Below are positions 51,465 to 60,303 of a DNA stretch of 64,000 nt, piece after piece. This DNA comes from Hydrogenimonas urashimensis. GTDB taxonomy: Bacteria > Campylobacterota > Campylobacteria > Campylobacterales > Hydrogenimonadaceae. The position numbers were made by a program, and so were the translations under genes. The stretch's first letter is position 1, and each line of letters starts with the position of its first letter. The notes under the pieces were generated by a model that saw nothing but the letters and a program-made list of their open reading frames with translations, had not been told where the DNA came from and ran no database searches. The stretch is from positions 496,001 through 560,000 of the forward strand of contig NZ_AP023212.1 in assembly GCF_016593255.1 (NCBI RefSeq). The letters run 5' to 3'.

Positions 51465-53234
51465 TTGAGAACTCACTACTGTACCGATCTGAATGAAACC
51501 GACATCGGCAAACGCGTCGAACTTGCCGGCTGGGTCAACAGCTACCGTGACCACGGCGGTGTCATCTTTATCGACCTGCGCGACAAAACGGGGCTGATCC
51601 AGCTCGTCTGCGACCCCGCCGACAATGCCGAAGCCCACAAAACCGCTTCCCACGTCCGTGACGAATTCGTTCTCATCGCGAAAGGCACGGTGCGCCGACG
51701 GGGCGAGGGACTGGAAAACCCGCGTCTTGCAACGGGCCGGATCGAGGTGGTCGTAGACGAACTCGTGATCGAAAACCGAAGCGAGCCGATGCCGTTCACC
51801 CTCGGCGACCCCAACGTCGGCGAAGATATCCGACTTAAATACCGGTACCTCGATCTTCGTCAAAAAGAGATGTTCGAAACCTTCAGGATGCGCTCCAAAG
51901 CGGCCATCGCGGCACGAAATCTCCTCGATTCGCTCGGGTTTCTCGAAGTCGAAACCCCGATACTGACCAAGTCGACTCCCGAGGGCGCGCGCGACTATCT
52001 CGTGCCGAGCCGGGTCCACAACGGGGAGTTCTATGCCCTGCCCCAGTCTCCCCAGCTTTTCAAACAGCTGCTGATGGTGAGTGGTTTCGACCGCTATTTC
52101 CAGATCGCCAAATGTTTCCGCGACGAAGACCTGCGTGCCGACCGCCAGCCGGAGTTTACCCAGATCGACGTGGAGATGAGCTTCTGCACCCAGGAGGATG
52201 TGATGGCAGTGGCCGAGGAGTTGCTCAAAGCGATCTTCGAAGCCTGCGGACACGAAATCCAGACCCCTTTCAACCGCATCACCTATCACGAATCGATGGA
52301 GAAGTACGGCAACGACCGCCCCGACCTCCGCTTCGGTCTGCCGCTCGTCGATGTCATCGACCTTTTTGAAAAGTGTGAGAGTCCCATCTTCGCCGAAATC
52401 GCGCAGTACAAAAAGCTCAATCGCATCAAGGCACTGAAAGTGCCCGGCGGCGACACATTCTTCTCCCGAAAAATGATCAAGGAGCTCGAAAGTTTTGTCG
52501 GAAAATTCGGTGCCAAAGGCCTGGCCTACATCCAGGTCAAGGAGGAGGGTCTCAAAGGGCCCATTCTCAAATTCCTCGGCGACGAGGCGATCGAAACGAT
52601 GAAATCCCGCCTCGACCTTCAGGTGGGCGACATCGTCTTCTTCGGTGCCGGCGACAGAAAGACGGTCTGGGACTACATGGGGCGCCTGCGCACGGAAGTG
52701 GCCCATCGCATGGGAATGATCGACGAAAACCGTTTCGAATTCGTCTGGGTCGTCGATTTCCCGATGTTCGAACTCGAAGAGGGGGAGCTTCACCTCAAAG
52801 CGCTGCACCACCCGTTCACGATGCCAAAAAACATCGACGAAGAGGATATCGAGGCGATCGATTCCATCGCCTACGACGTGGTTTTGAACGGTGTCGAACT
52901 CGGTGGCGGTTCCATCCGTATCCATAAACTTGATATTCAGCAAAAAGTGTTTAAAATGCTGGGTATCGGCGAAGAGGAGGCGCAGGAGAAATTCGGTTTC
53001 CTCCTCGACGCACTCAAGTTCGGTGCCCCTCCGCACGGGGGATTCGCCATGGGTTTTGACCGCATCATGATGCTTCTTGGAAAAAAAGAGAGCATTCGCG
53101 ACGTCATCGCCTTCCCGAAAACCCAGAGTGCGACCTGCCTCCTGACCCATGCGCCGAGTCCGGTGGACGATGCCCAGTTGAAAGAACTCGGTATCCGGAT
53201 CAGGAAACAGCCGAAGACCGATGCGTCTGAGTGA
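51465..53234 (+). CDS. aspS: aspartyl-tRNA synthetase (bacterial type)
   Basis: The 589-residue class II synthetase has the N-terminal OB-fold ([24 protein letters not shown] in outline), motif 2 ([23 protein letters not shown], in outline), the bacterial GAD insertion (about 300-400) and motif 3 ([15 protein letters not shown]). It charges tRNA-Asp. In Campylobacterota lacking AsnRS it may also charge tRNA-Asn; the sequence alone does not tell. The start is TTG 51465 with GGGAG upstream. Confidence 0.97.
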   Translation: MRTHYCTDLNETDIGKRVELAGWVNSYRDHGGVIFIDLRDKTGLIQLVCDPADNAEAHKTASHVRDEFVLIAKGTVRRRGEGLENPRLATGRIEVVVDELVIENRSEPMPFTLGDPNVGEDIRLKYRYLDLRQKEMFETFRMRSKAAIAARNLLDSLGFLEVETPILTKSTPEGARDYLVPSRVHNGEFYALPQSPQLFKQLLMVSGFDRYFQIAKCFRDEDLRADRQPEFTQIDVEMSFCTQEDVMAVAEELLKAIFEACGHEIQTPFNRITYHESMEKYGNDRPDLRFGLPLVDVIDLFEKCESPIFAEIAQYKKLNRIKALKVPGGDTFFSRKMIKELESFVGKFGAKGLAYIQVKEEGLKGPILKFLGDEAIETMKSRLDLQVGDIVFFGAGDRKTVWDYMGRLRTEVAHRMGMIDENRFEFVWVVDFPMFELEEGELHLKALHHPFTMPKNIDEEDIEAIDSIAYDVVLNGVELGGGSIRIHKLDIQQKVFKMLGIGEEEAQEKFGFLLDALKFGAPPHGGFAMGFDRIMMLLGKKESIRDVIAFPKTQSATCLLTHAPSPVDDAQLKELGIRIRKQPKTDASE

Positions 53235-53472
53235 AGCGAAAACCGGCGATCTCGTCAAAATCAGGGGATTTGAGGGAGGCTGCGACACGTTCAAGAGCCG
53301 CCTCGATGCCCTCGGCATCCGGATCGGCGACATCGTGGAGATCAAATCGAAAGCCTTTCTCGGCCCCATCGAGATCAAAAACGAAAATATCGATGTCGCG
53401 CTCTGCCGGGGCCAGGCAGAGAAGATCATCGTCAAACCCATCACACCAATCAAATTCAGGAGAACCTCATGA
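53221..53472 (+). CDS. FeoA-domain protein
   Basis: The 83-residue SH3-like protein has [20 protein letters not shown], then [20 protein letters not shown] and [13 protein letters not shown] in outline. FeoA supports the FeoB ferrous-iron permease; no feoB is next to it here, and it sits between aspS and adk, overlapping aspS by 14 nt and adk by 4 nt (ATGA). Confidence 0.85.
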   Translation: MRLSEAKTGDLVKIRGFEGGCDTFKSRLDALGIRIGDIVEIKSKAFLGPIEIKNENIDVALCRGQAEKIIVKPITPIKFRRTS

Positions 53473-54041
53473 AAAAACTCTTTCTTATCATCGGCGCACC
53501 CGGAAGCGGAAAAACGACCGACGCGGAGATCATCGCCGCCAACAACCCCGACACCATCGCCCATTACTCCACCGGTGACCTGCTGCGTGCCGAAGTCGCC
53601 AGCGGCTCGGTCCTGGGTGCCACGATCGACAGCTATATCAGCAAAGGCAATCTCGTTCCCCTCGAAATCGTCATCGACACAATCGTCAGTGCCATCAAGC
53701 GAAGCGACAAGCCGGTCATCCTGATTGACGGATTCCCGCGGAGTGTCGAACAGATGAAGGCGCTCGACAAGATCCTGGCAGAAGAGCCCGACGTCAAACT
53801 CGAAGCGGTCATCGAAGTCGATGTCAGCGAAGAGGTCGCCAAAGAGCGCGTACTGGGACGCGCCCGGGGTGCTGACGACAACGAAGAGGTTTTCAAAAAC
53901 CGCATGAAAGTCTACAGGGAACCGATCGAGGAGATTCGCAAATTCTACAAAGAAAAAGGGCTGCTTCACGTCATCAACGGCGAACGAAGCATCGAAGAGA
54001 TCGTCGACGAGATGGAGAAGTTCATCAAGAGCAAAATATAG
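53469..54041 (+). CDS. adk: adenylate kinase
   Basis: Adk balances ATP, ADP and AMP. The 190-residue short-lid form has [35 protein letters not shown] and the [16 protein letters not shown] block. AGGAG precedes the ATG and the start overlaps the feoA-like stop. Confidence 0.96.
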   Translation: MKKLFLIIGAPGSGKTTDAEIIAANNPDTIAHYSTGDLLRAEVASGSVLGATIDSYISKGNLVPLEIVIDTIVSAIKRSDKPVILIDGFPRSVEQMKALDKILAEEPDVKLEAVIEVDVSEEVAKERVLGRARGADDNEEVFKNRMKVYREPIEEIRKFYKEKGLLHVINGERSIEEIVDEMEKFIKSKI

Positions 54042-54062
54042 GAAACGGCTTTATGCCGTTTC
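54042..54062 (+). terminator. terminator after adk
   Basis: GAAACGGC (54042-54049) pairs perfectly with GCCGTTTC (54055-54062) across a TTTAT loop, directly after the adk stop. Confidence 0.6.
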
Positions 54063-54077
54063 TCTCAAAAGGCGTGC

Positions 54078-54848
54078 ATGCATTTCTATCAAGTCATAAT
54101 CGGCACCGAAATCCTCAACCGGCGCAGGCGTGACAAACATTTCGACTTTCTTACGGAAGAGCTCCTCAAACGGGGTGAAACCCTCTATGCCTCTTTCATC
54201 CTCGAAGATGACCGCTCTTTGATCGCCAAAGCGTTCGAGCTTGTCAAAAGCGATCCCGAAAGTGTCATGTTCAGCTTCGGCGGCATCGGGTCGACACCCG
54301 ACGATCTGACGCGACAGATCGCCGCGGATGTTTTCACTAGCAGCCCTCTTGAAGTTCACGAAGAGGCGAAACGGCGTATCCTCGATCAGTTCGGCAAGGA
54401 CGCGTTCCCCCATCGCATCCACATGGCGGAGCTTCCAAGGGGGGCGAATCTCCTTGACAATCCCGTCAACAACGTCCCAGGATTCAGTCTCGAGAGCCGT
54501 TTCTTCTTCGTGCCGGGGTTTCCCAAAATGGCCCACCCGATGATCCGCCAGGCACTCGAGAGACTCCTGCCCGATGCAAAGCCTATGGTGCGCAGAACCT
54601 TCACGGCCCTGGTCAGCGAAAACGATCTGATAGAGATGATGCAGAAGGTTCCGGACGACGTAACGCTCTCTTCCCTCCCCGCATTCTGCGGCAGCAGACG
54701 TATCGCTGTCATCAGTCTCAGCGGAAAGGACGGCGGAAAAATCGACTCATGGTACAAAAAGTTCATAGAGTTCATGAACGAAAAAGGGATCGGGTGGATC
54801 GAAGGGGACCGGCACAATGACCTTGACATATGCCGTACTCAGGCTTGA
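54078..54848 (+). CDS. MoCF-biosynthesis-domain (CinA-N-like) protein
   Basis: The 256-residue protein has the MoaB/CinA N-domain features: VIIGTEILNRRRRDKHFDFL and the substrate loop FSFGGIGSTPDDLTRQ, then NLLDNPVNNVPGFSLE and FFVPGFPKMA. Standalone members of this family are annotated as molybdopterin-binding or competence/damage-inducible-like proteins; the reaction here is unknown. The C-terminal region (about 170-256) is divergent. The start at ATG 54078 has AAAAGG upstream. It overlaps the DUF503 gene by 32 nt. Confidence 0.85.
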   Translation: MHFYQVIIGTEILNRRRRDKHFDFLTEELLKRGETLYASFILEDDRSLIAKAFELVKSDPESVMFSFGGIGSTPDDLTRQIAADVFTSSPLEVHEEAKRRILDQFGKDAFPHRIHMAELPRGANLLDNPVNNVPGFSLESRFFFVPGFPKMAHPMIRQALERLLPDAKPMVRRTFTALVSENDLIEMMQKVPDDVTLSSLPAFCGSRRIAVISLSGKDGGKIDSWYKKFIEFMNEKGIGWIEGDRHNDLDICRTQA

Positions 54849-55092
54849 GCTTCCTTTTGCCGAATCGAAGAAAGGACGCCGTGCCGTTCTCAACTCCATC
54901 AAGGAGCGGCTCGCGCGGATGAACTGCTCCGTACTCGATCTCTCCGGAGAGTATCCCAAAGAGGGGGAAATCGGCATCGCCTTTCTCTCCCCCGACGAAC
55001 AGCAGGCGAGGCAGAAGATCGAAAAGATCGAGGCGATGCTCGAGAGCCGCTACCCCGACATCCATGCCGAAATAACCTACGAATCGCTCTAG
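54817..55092 (+). CDS. DUF503 (YlxP-like) protein
   Basis: The 91-residue protein matches the YlxP/DUF503 pattern: an N-terminal strand YAVLRLELPFAESKK, KERLARMNCSVLDLS and alternating charged helices. YlxP genes often lie near translation factors; the role is unclear. The start is ATG 54817 with AAGGGG upstream. It ends 4 nt inside the convergent HicA-like gene. Confidence 0.8.
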   Translation: MTLTYAVLRLELPFAESKKGRRAVLNSIKERLARMNCSVLDLSGEYPKEGEIGIAFLSPDEQQARQKIEKIEAMLESRYPDIHAEITYESL

Positions 55093-55349
55093 AGCCTGTC
55101 GGGAGTCAGCTCCACCTCTTCGAGGAAATGGCGCAGGCGCACCGTCTCATCCTTCGTGAGATGATCGCCGTGGGGGAGGTTCAGGACAAATTCCCTCTCC
55201 CGGTAGAAGAGTTTCACTTTGTGTTTCTTGGTCGTTTCGACCTGCATACCGTAGTGTTCCAATGCCGAAACCAGTTTTTTGACATCGATATTGGAAGAGA
55301 TGGGATGTTCGAACACCTTTTCGATTTTGGCTTTGTGTCTGTGGCTCAT
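55089..55349 (-). CDS. HicA-like (YcfA-type) small basic protein
   Basis: The 86-residue protein has an alpha-beta-beta-beta-alpha layout: DVKKLVSALEHYGMQVE, VKLFYREREFVLNLPH and DETVRLRHFLEEVELTPD. It recalls HicA mRNA-interferase toxins, where the His after the third strand is catalytic. Here LPHGDHL keeps a histidine. No hicB antitoxin is adjacent, so a toxin role is doubtful; it may be a housekeeping RNA-binding protein. AAGGA precedes the ATG by nine nt. Confidence 0.6.
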   Translation of the reverse strand: MSHRHKAKIEKVFEHPISSNIDVKKLVSALEHYGMQVETTKKHKVKLFYREREFVLNLPHGDHLTKDETVRLRHFLEEVELTPDRL

Positions 55350-55368
55350 GATTTTTTCCTTTCGCTAT

Positions 55369-55674
55369 TCAAGATTGTGGGTGGTGTGCCATCCAGATTC
55401 CGGCCAGTGCGGCCAGCAGAACGACGATATAAAGAGCGTTGCCCCACACGCCATACTTCGCCGGCTCCATTCCCCGCTCCTTTTCCAGCATGCCCATGAC
55501 GATGCCGATGGCCGCCGTGATAAAAGAGAGCATCACGTATCCGTAGAGCGGATAGAAAAAGTATCGGACAACGGGGTGGAGATTGTCGGTGGCATGGAGC
55601 AGGTAGCCGGCCAGGGCGACCAGGGCGGCTGCAACGTTGAAAAAGAGTATCTTGGCACCATTGCTACGAAACAT
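55369..55674 (-). CDS. small membrane protein, three helices
   Basis: The 101-residue protein has three hydrophobic segments (about 7-26, 40-62 and 78-96) with short charged loops. It starts at ATG 55674 with a strong AAGGAGG site and overlaps the HAD gene by 11 nt. I do not recognise the family. Confidence 0.7.
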   Translation of the reverse strand: MFRSNGAKILFFNVAAALVALAGYLLHATDNLHPVVRYFFYPLYGYVMLSFITAAIGIVMGMLEKERGMEPAKYGVWGNALYIVVLLAALAGIWMAHHPQS

Positions 55675-56500
55675 TCAGAACCTCCTTTTCGATAAACTTC
55701 GCAACCGCATCTTCATCGTTCGTCCAGGGCAGAATGATGTCGGCGGCGGCTTTGACTTCCTCGATGGCATTGGCGACGGCGATTTTCCGACCGGCCGCGG
55801 CGAAAAGCCCCAGATCGTTGTGGCTGTCACCGAAGACCGTCGTATGGGCCCTGTCCACCCCTTCCATCGCCTCCAGTCGAGTCAGGGCGTGGGCTTTGTC
55901 CCCTTCGGCATGCAACACGGTCATGAACCAGCAGTCGATGTAGGGATCTTTGGAGCGTTTGATCTCGATCTCATCTGCGAATTTCTCTTTCAGAACACTC
56001 TGCAGGTACGCCGTCACTTCGCCGTTTTCGAGAAAGACGATTTTGAGATTTCTCTCCATCGCCCGCAGCGGATCGGCATCGACGAGACGGCGGTCGTTGT
56101 GAAAGGTTTCAAGAAGTTCTTTGAGATAGCGGTTTCTCTTTTTCGGATAGACAAATCGTTCGGTATCATCCCTTTCCATGCCCACCAGCAGCGGATAGAT
56201 TCCTGCCGCTTTGTGTGCCGTGGCGATGATATCGTCGGCAAGCTCCCTCTCCAGGGCGCTCACATGAAGAATCTTCCCGTCCGAAGAGGCGATCACGACG
56301 CCATCTAGAAGTATCAGCGGCTCTTCGAGACGAAGCCCTTTGAGAAGTTTCATGACGCCGGTGTAACTGCGGGCCGTGGCGACCGAGAGCTTCGCTCCCC
56401 GCTTAACGGATGCGTTCCATACGCGGCGGCTGTAGTCGGAGATGCTCAGGTCGCTGCGCAGAAAAGTTTTGTCAAGATCGGTCAGGTAGAAGTGTTGCAT
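55664..56500 (-). CDS. HAD-superfamily (Cof type IIB) phosphatase
   Basis: The 278-residue protein has motif I FYLTDLDKTFLRSD (DLDKT in place of the usual DxDGT), a LSVATARSY segment, a large cap domain, and motif IV VFGDSHNDLGLFAAAG. Cof-type enzymes act on sugar phosphates or PLP; the substrate is unknown. The ATG has AAGGAG upstream. The gene is divergent from ppa across 235 nt, where I can support only the ppa promoter. Confidence 0.85.
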   Translation of the reverse strand: MQHFYLTDLDKTFLRSDLSISDYSRRVWNASVKRGAKLSVATARSYTGVMKLLKGLRLEEPLILLDGVVIASSDGKILHVSALERELADDIIATAHKAAGIYPLLVGMERDDTERFVYPKKRNRYLKELLETFHNDRRLVDADPLRAMERNLKIVFLENGEVTAYLQSVLKEKFADEIEIKRSKDPYIDCWFMTVLHAEGDKAHALTRLEAMEGVDRAHTTVFGDSHNDLGLFAAAGRKIAVANAIEEVKAAADIILPWTNDEDAVAKFIEKEVLNVS

Positions 56501-56672
56501 CTTTTCTCTCCTTCACCGATATTACAACCCGTATCCGGATGGACTCGGCGGTTTTTCTGCCTCGCTGGTTTTTTCAAATCGCGCATTTTTGCAATATCCG
56601 GTCGTAATCCCATAATCTCTTTCATTTTATATCGATGCGGAATTTTAGCATACTCCGCTTACATTTTTTGAT

Positions 56673-56700
56673 TTGATTTTCAATCACATTGCGCTAAAAT
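56673..56700 (+). promoter_or_regulatory. sigma-70 type promoter of ppa
   Basis: TTGATT (56673-56678), a 16-nt spacer and TAAAAT (56695-56700) lie 36 nt before the ppa ATG; AGGAG follows. Confidence 0.55.
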
Positions 56701-56735
56701 TTTTCGTCAGTCACTAATTTCTTCAGGAGAAAAAA

Positions 56736-57254
56736 ATGGATATTGAAAAAATCGGAAGCGGTGAATGCCCCGACAAGGTGCATGCGCTGATCGAAATTCC
56801 CTACGGTTCGAACATCAAATACGAACTCGACAAAGAGAGTGGCGCCGTCGTCGTGGACCGCGTCCTCTACTCCGCCATGTTCTATCCGGCCAACTACGGA
56901 TTCGTGCCCAACACACTGGCGGACGACGGCGATCCCATCGATATTCTGGTACTCAACGACTACCCGGTCCAGGCCGGGTCCGTGATCAAATGCCGGCTTA
57001 TCGGCGTGTTGATCATGGAAGACGAGGCGGGCATGGACGAAAAACTTCTGGCCGTACCGGTAACGAAAATCGATCCGACCTACGATTCGATCCAAAGCTA
57101 CGAGGATCTTCCCAAAGCTACGCTCAACAAGATCAAAAACTTCTTCGAAACCTACAAGATGCTTGAGCCCAACAAATGGGTCAAAGTGAAAGATTTCAAA
57201 GGCAAGGAAGAGGCGACGCGCCTTCTTGAAGCCTCCATCAAGAACTACAAATAG
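56736..57254 (+). CDS. ppa: inorganic pyrophosphatase
   Basis: Ppa hydrolyses pyrophosphate and drives biosynthesis. The 172-residue enzyme is family I: IEIPYGSNIKYELDKESGA, YPANYGFVPNTLADDGDPID (metal Asp residues), and a C-terminal helix. AGGAG lies a few nt upstream of the ATG. It is monocistronic with its own promoter and a hairpin terminator. Confidence 0.97.
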   Translation: MDIEKIGSGECPDKVHALIEIPYGSNIKYELDKESGAVVVDRVLYSAMFYPANYGFVPNTLADDGDPIDILVLNDYPVQAGSVIKCRLIGVLIMEDEAGMDEKLLAVPVTKIDPTYDSIQSYEDLPKATLNKIKNFFETYKMLEPNKWVKVKDFKGKEEATRLLEASIKNYK

Positions 57255-57263
57255 AAAAGTACG

Positions 57264-57284
57264 GCTTCGGGATACCCCCGGAGC
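57264..57284. terminator. bidirectional terminator between ppa and the META gene
   Basis: GCTTCGGG (57264-57271) pairs with CCCGGAGC (57277-57284), with one wobble and a five-nt loop. It lies between two convergent genes; a T-rich stretch follows on the minus strand. Confidence 0.6.
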
Positions 57285-57286
57285 GC

Positions 57287-57724
57287 CTACTCACCCTTTC
57301 GCTGACGAGAGGGCACGAATACCAGAACTCTCTCTTTACCGCCTGAAAAGAGAAGCATTCCATCTTTCATTTCGTACCGGTCCACCTGGAGCAAGCGTTT
57401 TTTGAATGCGGTTTCGCCACGCATGTCGACACACGCCATCTGCGTCGAGGGATCCATCGTAAAGCGTATGTTTTTCCCCCTCATTTCATAGGTCCCGCTC
57501 AGCCCGTTGCATCCGGCAAAACCCTGATACCGTCCCTTTTCAAGCAGAATCCACGCCCTTTGGGGCACCTTCATGCGATGGTTGCCGAAGCTCATCAACC
57601 GCCATTTGCGCCCTTCGATGACGAAGGCCGTTTCCTTTTTGACTTGCGAAGGTGGCCGCGGTTGTGTGGCACATCCGGAGAAATAGATGAAAGCCACCCC
57701 CGCCAGAACGATCTTTTTCAGCAT
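57287..57724 (-). CDS. META-domain (HslJ-like) lipoprotein
   Basis: The 145-residue protein has a lipobox (IYFSGC near residue 18) and a META domain with RYQGFAGCNGLSGTYEMRGK and MDPSTQMACVDM, the family's paired cysteines. META/HslJ lipoproteins are linked to heat or antibiotic tolerance with unknown chemistry. The ATG overlaps the amidase stop (TAATG), so it is the last gene of the pyrH-to-META run. Confidence 0.9.
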   Translation of the reverse strand: MLKKIVLAGVAFIYFSGCATQPRPPSQVKKETAFVIEGRKWRLMSFGNHRMKVPQRAWILLEKGRYQGFAGCNGLSGTYEMRGKNIRFTMDPSTQMACVDMRGETAFKKRLLQVDRYEMKDGMLLFSGGKERVLVFVPSRQRKGE

Positions 57725-59208
57725 TATCGACCCCCGTTTTTGTGATAGATGTAACTTTCAATCCCGTTGGCGATACCTTCTGCCAGCAGTTTCTGGTAAT
57801 AGGGGTTGAAAATTCTGCGGGCTTCCGTCGGATTCGTGATATACCCTATCTCGATCAGTACCGCCGGCATCTGCGCGCCGACAAGTACCCAAAACGGCCC
57901 TTTTCGCACCCCGTTGTCGACCACATGTCTGTATTTCTTTCTCAAGGATGTGAGCATCTGTCTCTGCAGGTCGATGGCCAGTTTGTTGGATTCGATAATC
58001 TTTTCCCTGTTGAGCATGCTAAGCACCGCATCCTTCGTGTAGCGGTCGATGTTTTTGACCTCGGCACTGTTTTCGATCGCGGCCACCCGTTTGGCACGTT
58101 CGGTTCTCGCCGGCGAGAGGTAATAGGTTTCGATCCCCCTGTTTTTCAGGTAATTGCGCTTTCTGGCGGCCGCATTGGCGTGGATCGAAATGAAGAAGTC
58201 GGCCTGTTTCCTGTTGGCCATCCGCGTGCGTTTTTTGAGCGGAATGAAAATATCCTTTTCCCGTGTGAGAAAGACATTGAACCCCCGTTTTTGCAACACT
58301 TTCTTGAGCCGTTTCGCGACCGCAAGGACGGCGTCCTTTTCCTTTCTCCGCTGATAGCCCACCGCTCCGCCGTCTTTACCTCCATGCCCGGGGTCGATCA
58401 CGACTCGGTACTTTCTGAGTGTGGCGTTGTAAGAATTGTTTGAAGGAGGTTCGGAGGTTTTCGAAAGGATCTTCTTTTTCGGTTTGCCGCTCTCTTTTTT
58501 CGATGGAACCCGCTTTTGGATACTTTTTTTTCGCTTTTTAAAGTCCGGCAGAGAGATTTTCATCACCTTTCCCGTCACGGTGAATTCCGGCCTGTAGGAT
58601 TTCGTCGTTTCGATAACGAGACGAACTCTCTTGGGATCGTACTGGGCGATGCGGATCTCTTTGAATCCCTCGCCTCGGATTCGTTTGATCGCATAGGGAA
58701 GACGGACACGGTAGATATCGAAAACGTAGAGGATCGATTTTTTGCGTTTGAGTACGAACTCTCTGATCCTCTTTTTTCCGATCGTATCGGAAAAACGGAG
58801 TGTCAACGTTTTGCCTCGCACTTTCGATTCGGCCAGAGTGAGAGTTTTTGTCTCTTTTTCGCCGGAAGTCTCGGGCGATCGGGCTTTTGGGCTTTTTTTT
58901 CCTTTCGCCTCCCGATCTTTTCGGGCGGCCGGCTCAATCGCCGCCAGTGCGTTTTGGTACCGAGTCGGATCGAGTCCGAGTCTTTTCGAGGCTTTGATGA
59001 GCCCTTTGAGCGCAGCGGCCTGAAGTGCTCTGTCCCCTTCCAGAAGTCCTTTCATGTAGAGGGACTGGTAGTCGTGGTACCCTTTCCAGACGGTCGATTT
59101 CGTACTCGCCTCGATCGCCTTGCGCGCCGTTTCGAGCCGGTCCGCATAGCCGGCGGCAAAAAGAGAGAGGGTACCGAAAAGTACCAGAAGAAGCAGCGCT
59201 CTTTTTAT
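57724..59208 (-). CDS. N-acetylmuramoyl-L-alanine amidase with apparent ATA start
   Basis: The conventional first ATG (59055) gives 443 residues and no export signal. Reading upstream in frame adds 51 codons up to ATA 59208-59206, preceded by GGAG at an ideal 8-nt spacing. The new start yields a signal peptide (after the first residue: KRALLLLVLFGTLSLFAAGYA). The full 494-residue protein then has an AMIN-like beta domain (about 115-225) and a zinc amidase domain (about 268-490) with VVIDPGHGGKDGGA, SIHANA and AVLIEIGYITN. AmiA/B/C enzymes cleave the peptide from the glycan at the septum. An in-frame TAG, the stop of the previous gene, bars any start further upstream. Confidence 0.88.
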   Translation of the reverse strand: MKRALLLLVLFGTLSLFAAGYADRLETARKAIEASTKSTVWKGYHDYQSLYMKGLLEGDRALQAAALKGLIKASKRLGLDPTRYQNALAAIEPAARKDREAKGKKSPKARSPETSGEKETKTLTLAESKVRGKTLTLRFSDTIGKKRIREFVLKRKKSILYVFDIYRVRLPYAIKRIRGEGFKEIRIAQYDPKRVRLVIETTKSYRPEFTVTGKVMKISLPDFKKRKKSIQKRVPSKKESGKPKKKILSKTSEPPSNNSYNATLRKYRVVIDPGHGGKDGGAVGYQRRKEKDAVLAVAKRLKKVLQKRGFNVFLTREKDIFIPLKKRTRMANRKQADFFISIHANAAARKRNYLKNRGIETYYLSPARTERAKRVAAIENSAEVKNIDRYTKDAVLSMLNREKIIESNKLAIDLQRQMLTSLRKKYRHVVDNGVRKGPFWVLVGAQMPAVLIEIGYITNPTEARRIFNPYYQKLLAEGIANGIESYIYHKNGGR

Positions 59209-59211
59209 GGT

Positions 59212-60303
59212 CTACTCTCCGTACACCAGTTTTTGCATCAACTCTTTGACACTGATCAGTTCGTTCAGGCGGTATCCATTGGCACCGGAAAAGAAGAGCC
59301 CCAGCTCTTTGTCACCCATGTAGGCGTCACTCAGGCGGTCGGCGATGCAGTAGCCCACCTGCTTCGCCTCGACACCGCGTTTGCACGGCGCGACGCAGTT
59401 GCTGATGCATTTGATGGCGGGCCCTTCCCGCCTGTCGACAAGATTGATGAGATTGGTTCGAACGCCCCGTGCCGGATAACCGACCGGTGATTTGAGCAGC
59501 AGAATATCCTCTTTTTTGGCGTTGAGGAGCACCTCTTTGAAATTCTGGTGGGCATCGCACTCGTGGGTCCCGATGAAACGGGTACCCATCTGGACACCGG
59601 CCGCGCCCAGTTCGATGCAGCGGACAATGTCGTTTTTGTCCCAGATGCCTCCGGCTGCAAAGACAGGTATTCCACCCCACCTTTCCGCCTCTTCGACGAC
59701 AGGGCCGATAAGATTTTCCAGTTGATACTCCTCCATCAGGCACTGCTCGTAGGTGAAGCCCTGATGCCCGCCGCTCAAAGGCCCTTCCAGAATCACCGCG
59801 TCGGGGATTTTGCCGTAACGCTTCTCCCACCGTCGGCATATCAGACGCAGCGCTTTGGGGGAAGAGACGATGGGTACCAGCGCCACATCGGGATAGTCGG
59901 CCGTGAATTCGGGCATATTGGTCGGAAGCCCCGCCCCGGTGATGATGATGTCCGCACCCGCCGCACAGGCATCTTCCACGACCCGTCCGTAATCGTTGAT
60001 GGCGTAGAGCACGTTGCATGCCAACGGTGCGTCCGCGCATATTTTCCGTGCGTTTTCGAAAATTTTGAAAAGCGCTTTTTTCGAATAGAAGTTGTCGGTT
60101 TCGAGAGGACGGTCCGAAACGAGTTTGTCGGCGTAGGCCTTGTTGTTGTAATAGCCCGTCCCGACACTGCTGATGACACCGAGGCCGCCCTCCAGACTTA
60201 CATGGCCGGCGAGCTGGTCCCAGCTGATCCCGACCCCCATGCCGCCCTGGATAATCGGGTATTTCAGCCTGTATTTTCCGATTTTGACAGGTTTGAGCTC
60301 CAC
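59212..60303 (-). CDS. NAD(P)H-dependent flavin oxidoreductase / nitronate monooxygenase-like
   Basis: The 363-residue TIM-barrel protein opens with KYPIIQGGMGVGISW, typical of the 2-nitropropane dioxygenase / FabK family. It contains FAAGGIWDKNDIVRCIELGAAGVQMGTRF in outline (VFAAGGIWDKNDI, then AAGVQMGTRF) and a flavin-binding GGHQG. It may oxidise nitronates or reduce enoyl substrates. The GTG start overlaps the tyrS stop (TAGTG). Three nt separate it from the amidase ATA start. Confidence 0.88.
   Translation of the reverse strand: MELKPVKIGKYRLKYPIIQGGMGVGISWDQLAGHVSLEGGLGVISSVGTGYYNNKAYADKLVSDRPLETDNFYSKKALFKIFENARKICADAPLACNVLYAINDYGRVVEDACAAGADIIITGAGLPTNMPEFTADYPDVALVPIVSSPKALRLICRRWEKRYGKIPDAVILEGPLSGGHQGFTYEQCLMEEYQLENLIGPVVEEAERWGGIPVFAAGGIWDKNDIVRCIELGAAGVQMGTRFIGTHECDAHQNFKEVLLNAKKEDILLLKSPVGYPARGVRTNLINLVDRREGPAIKCISNCVAPCKRGVEAKQVGYCIADRLSDAYMGDKELGLFFSGANGYRLNELISVKELMQKLVYGE

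Noticed and set aside
51411-53969. 852-codon minus-strand open frame
   Set aside because: It lies opposite aspS, feoA and adk, which are certain genes; it is a composition-driven shadow rich in Phe, Val, Asp and His.
56500-56650. 46-codon minus-strand frame upstream of the HAD gene
   Set aside because: It has no ribosome site, overlaps the HAD start, and its composition looks random.
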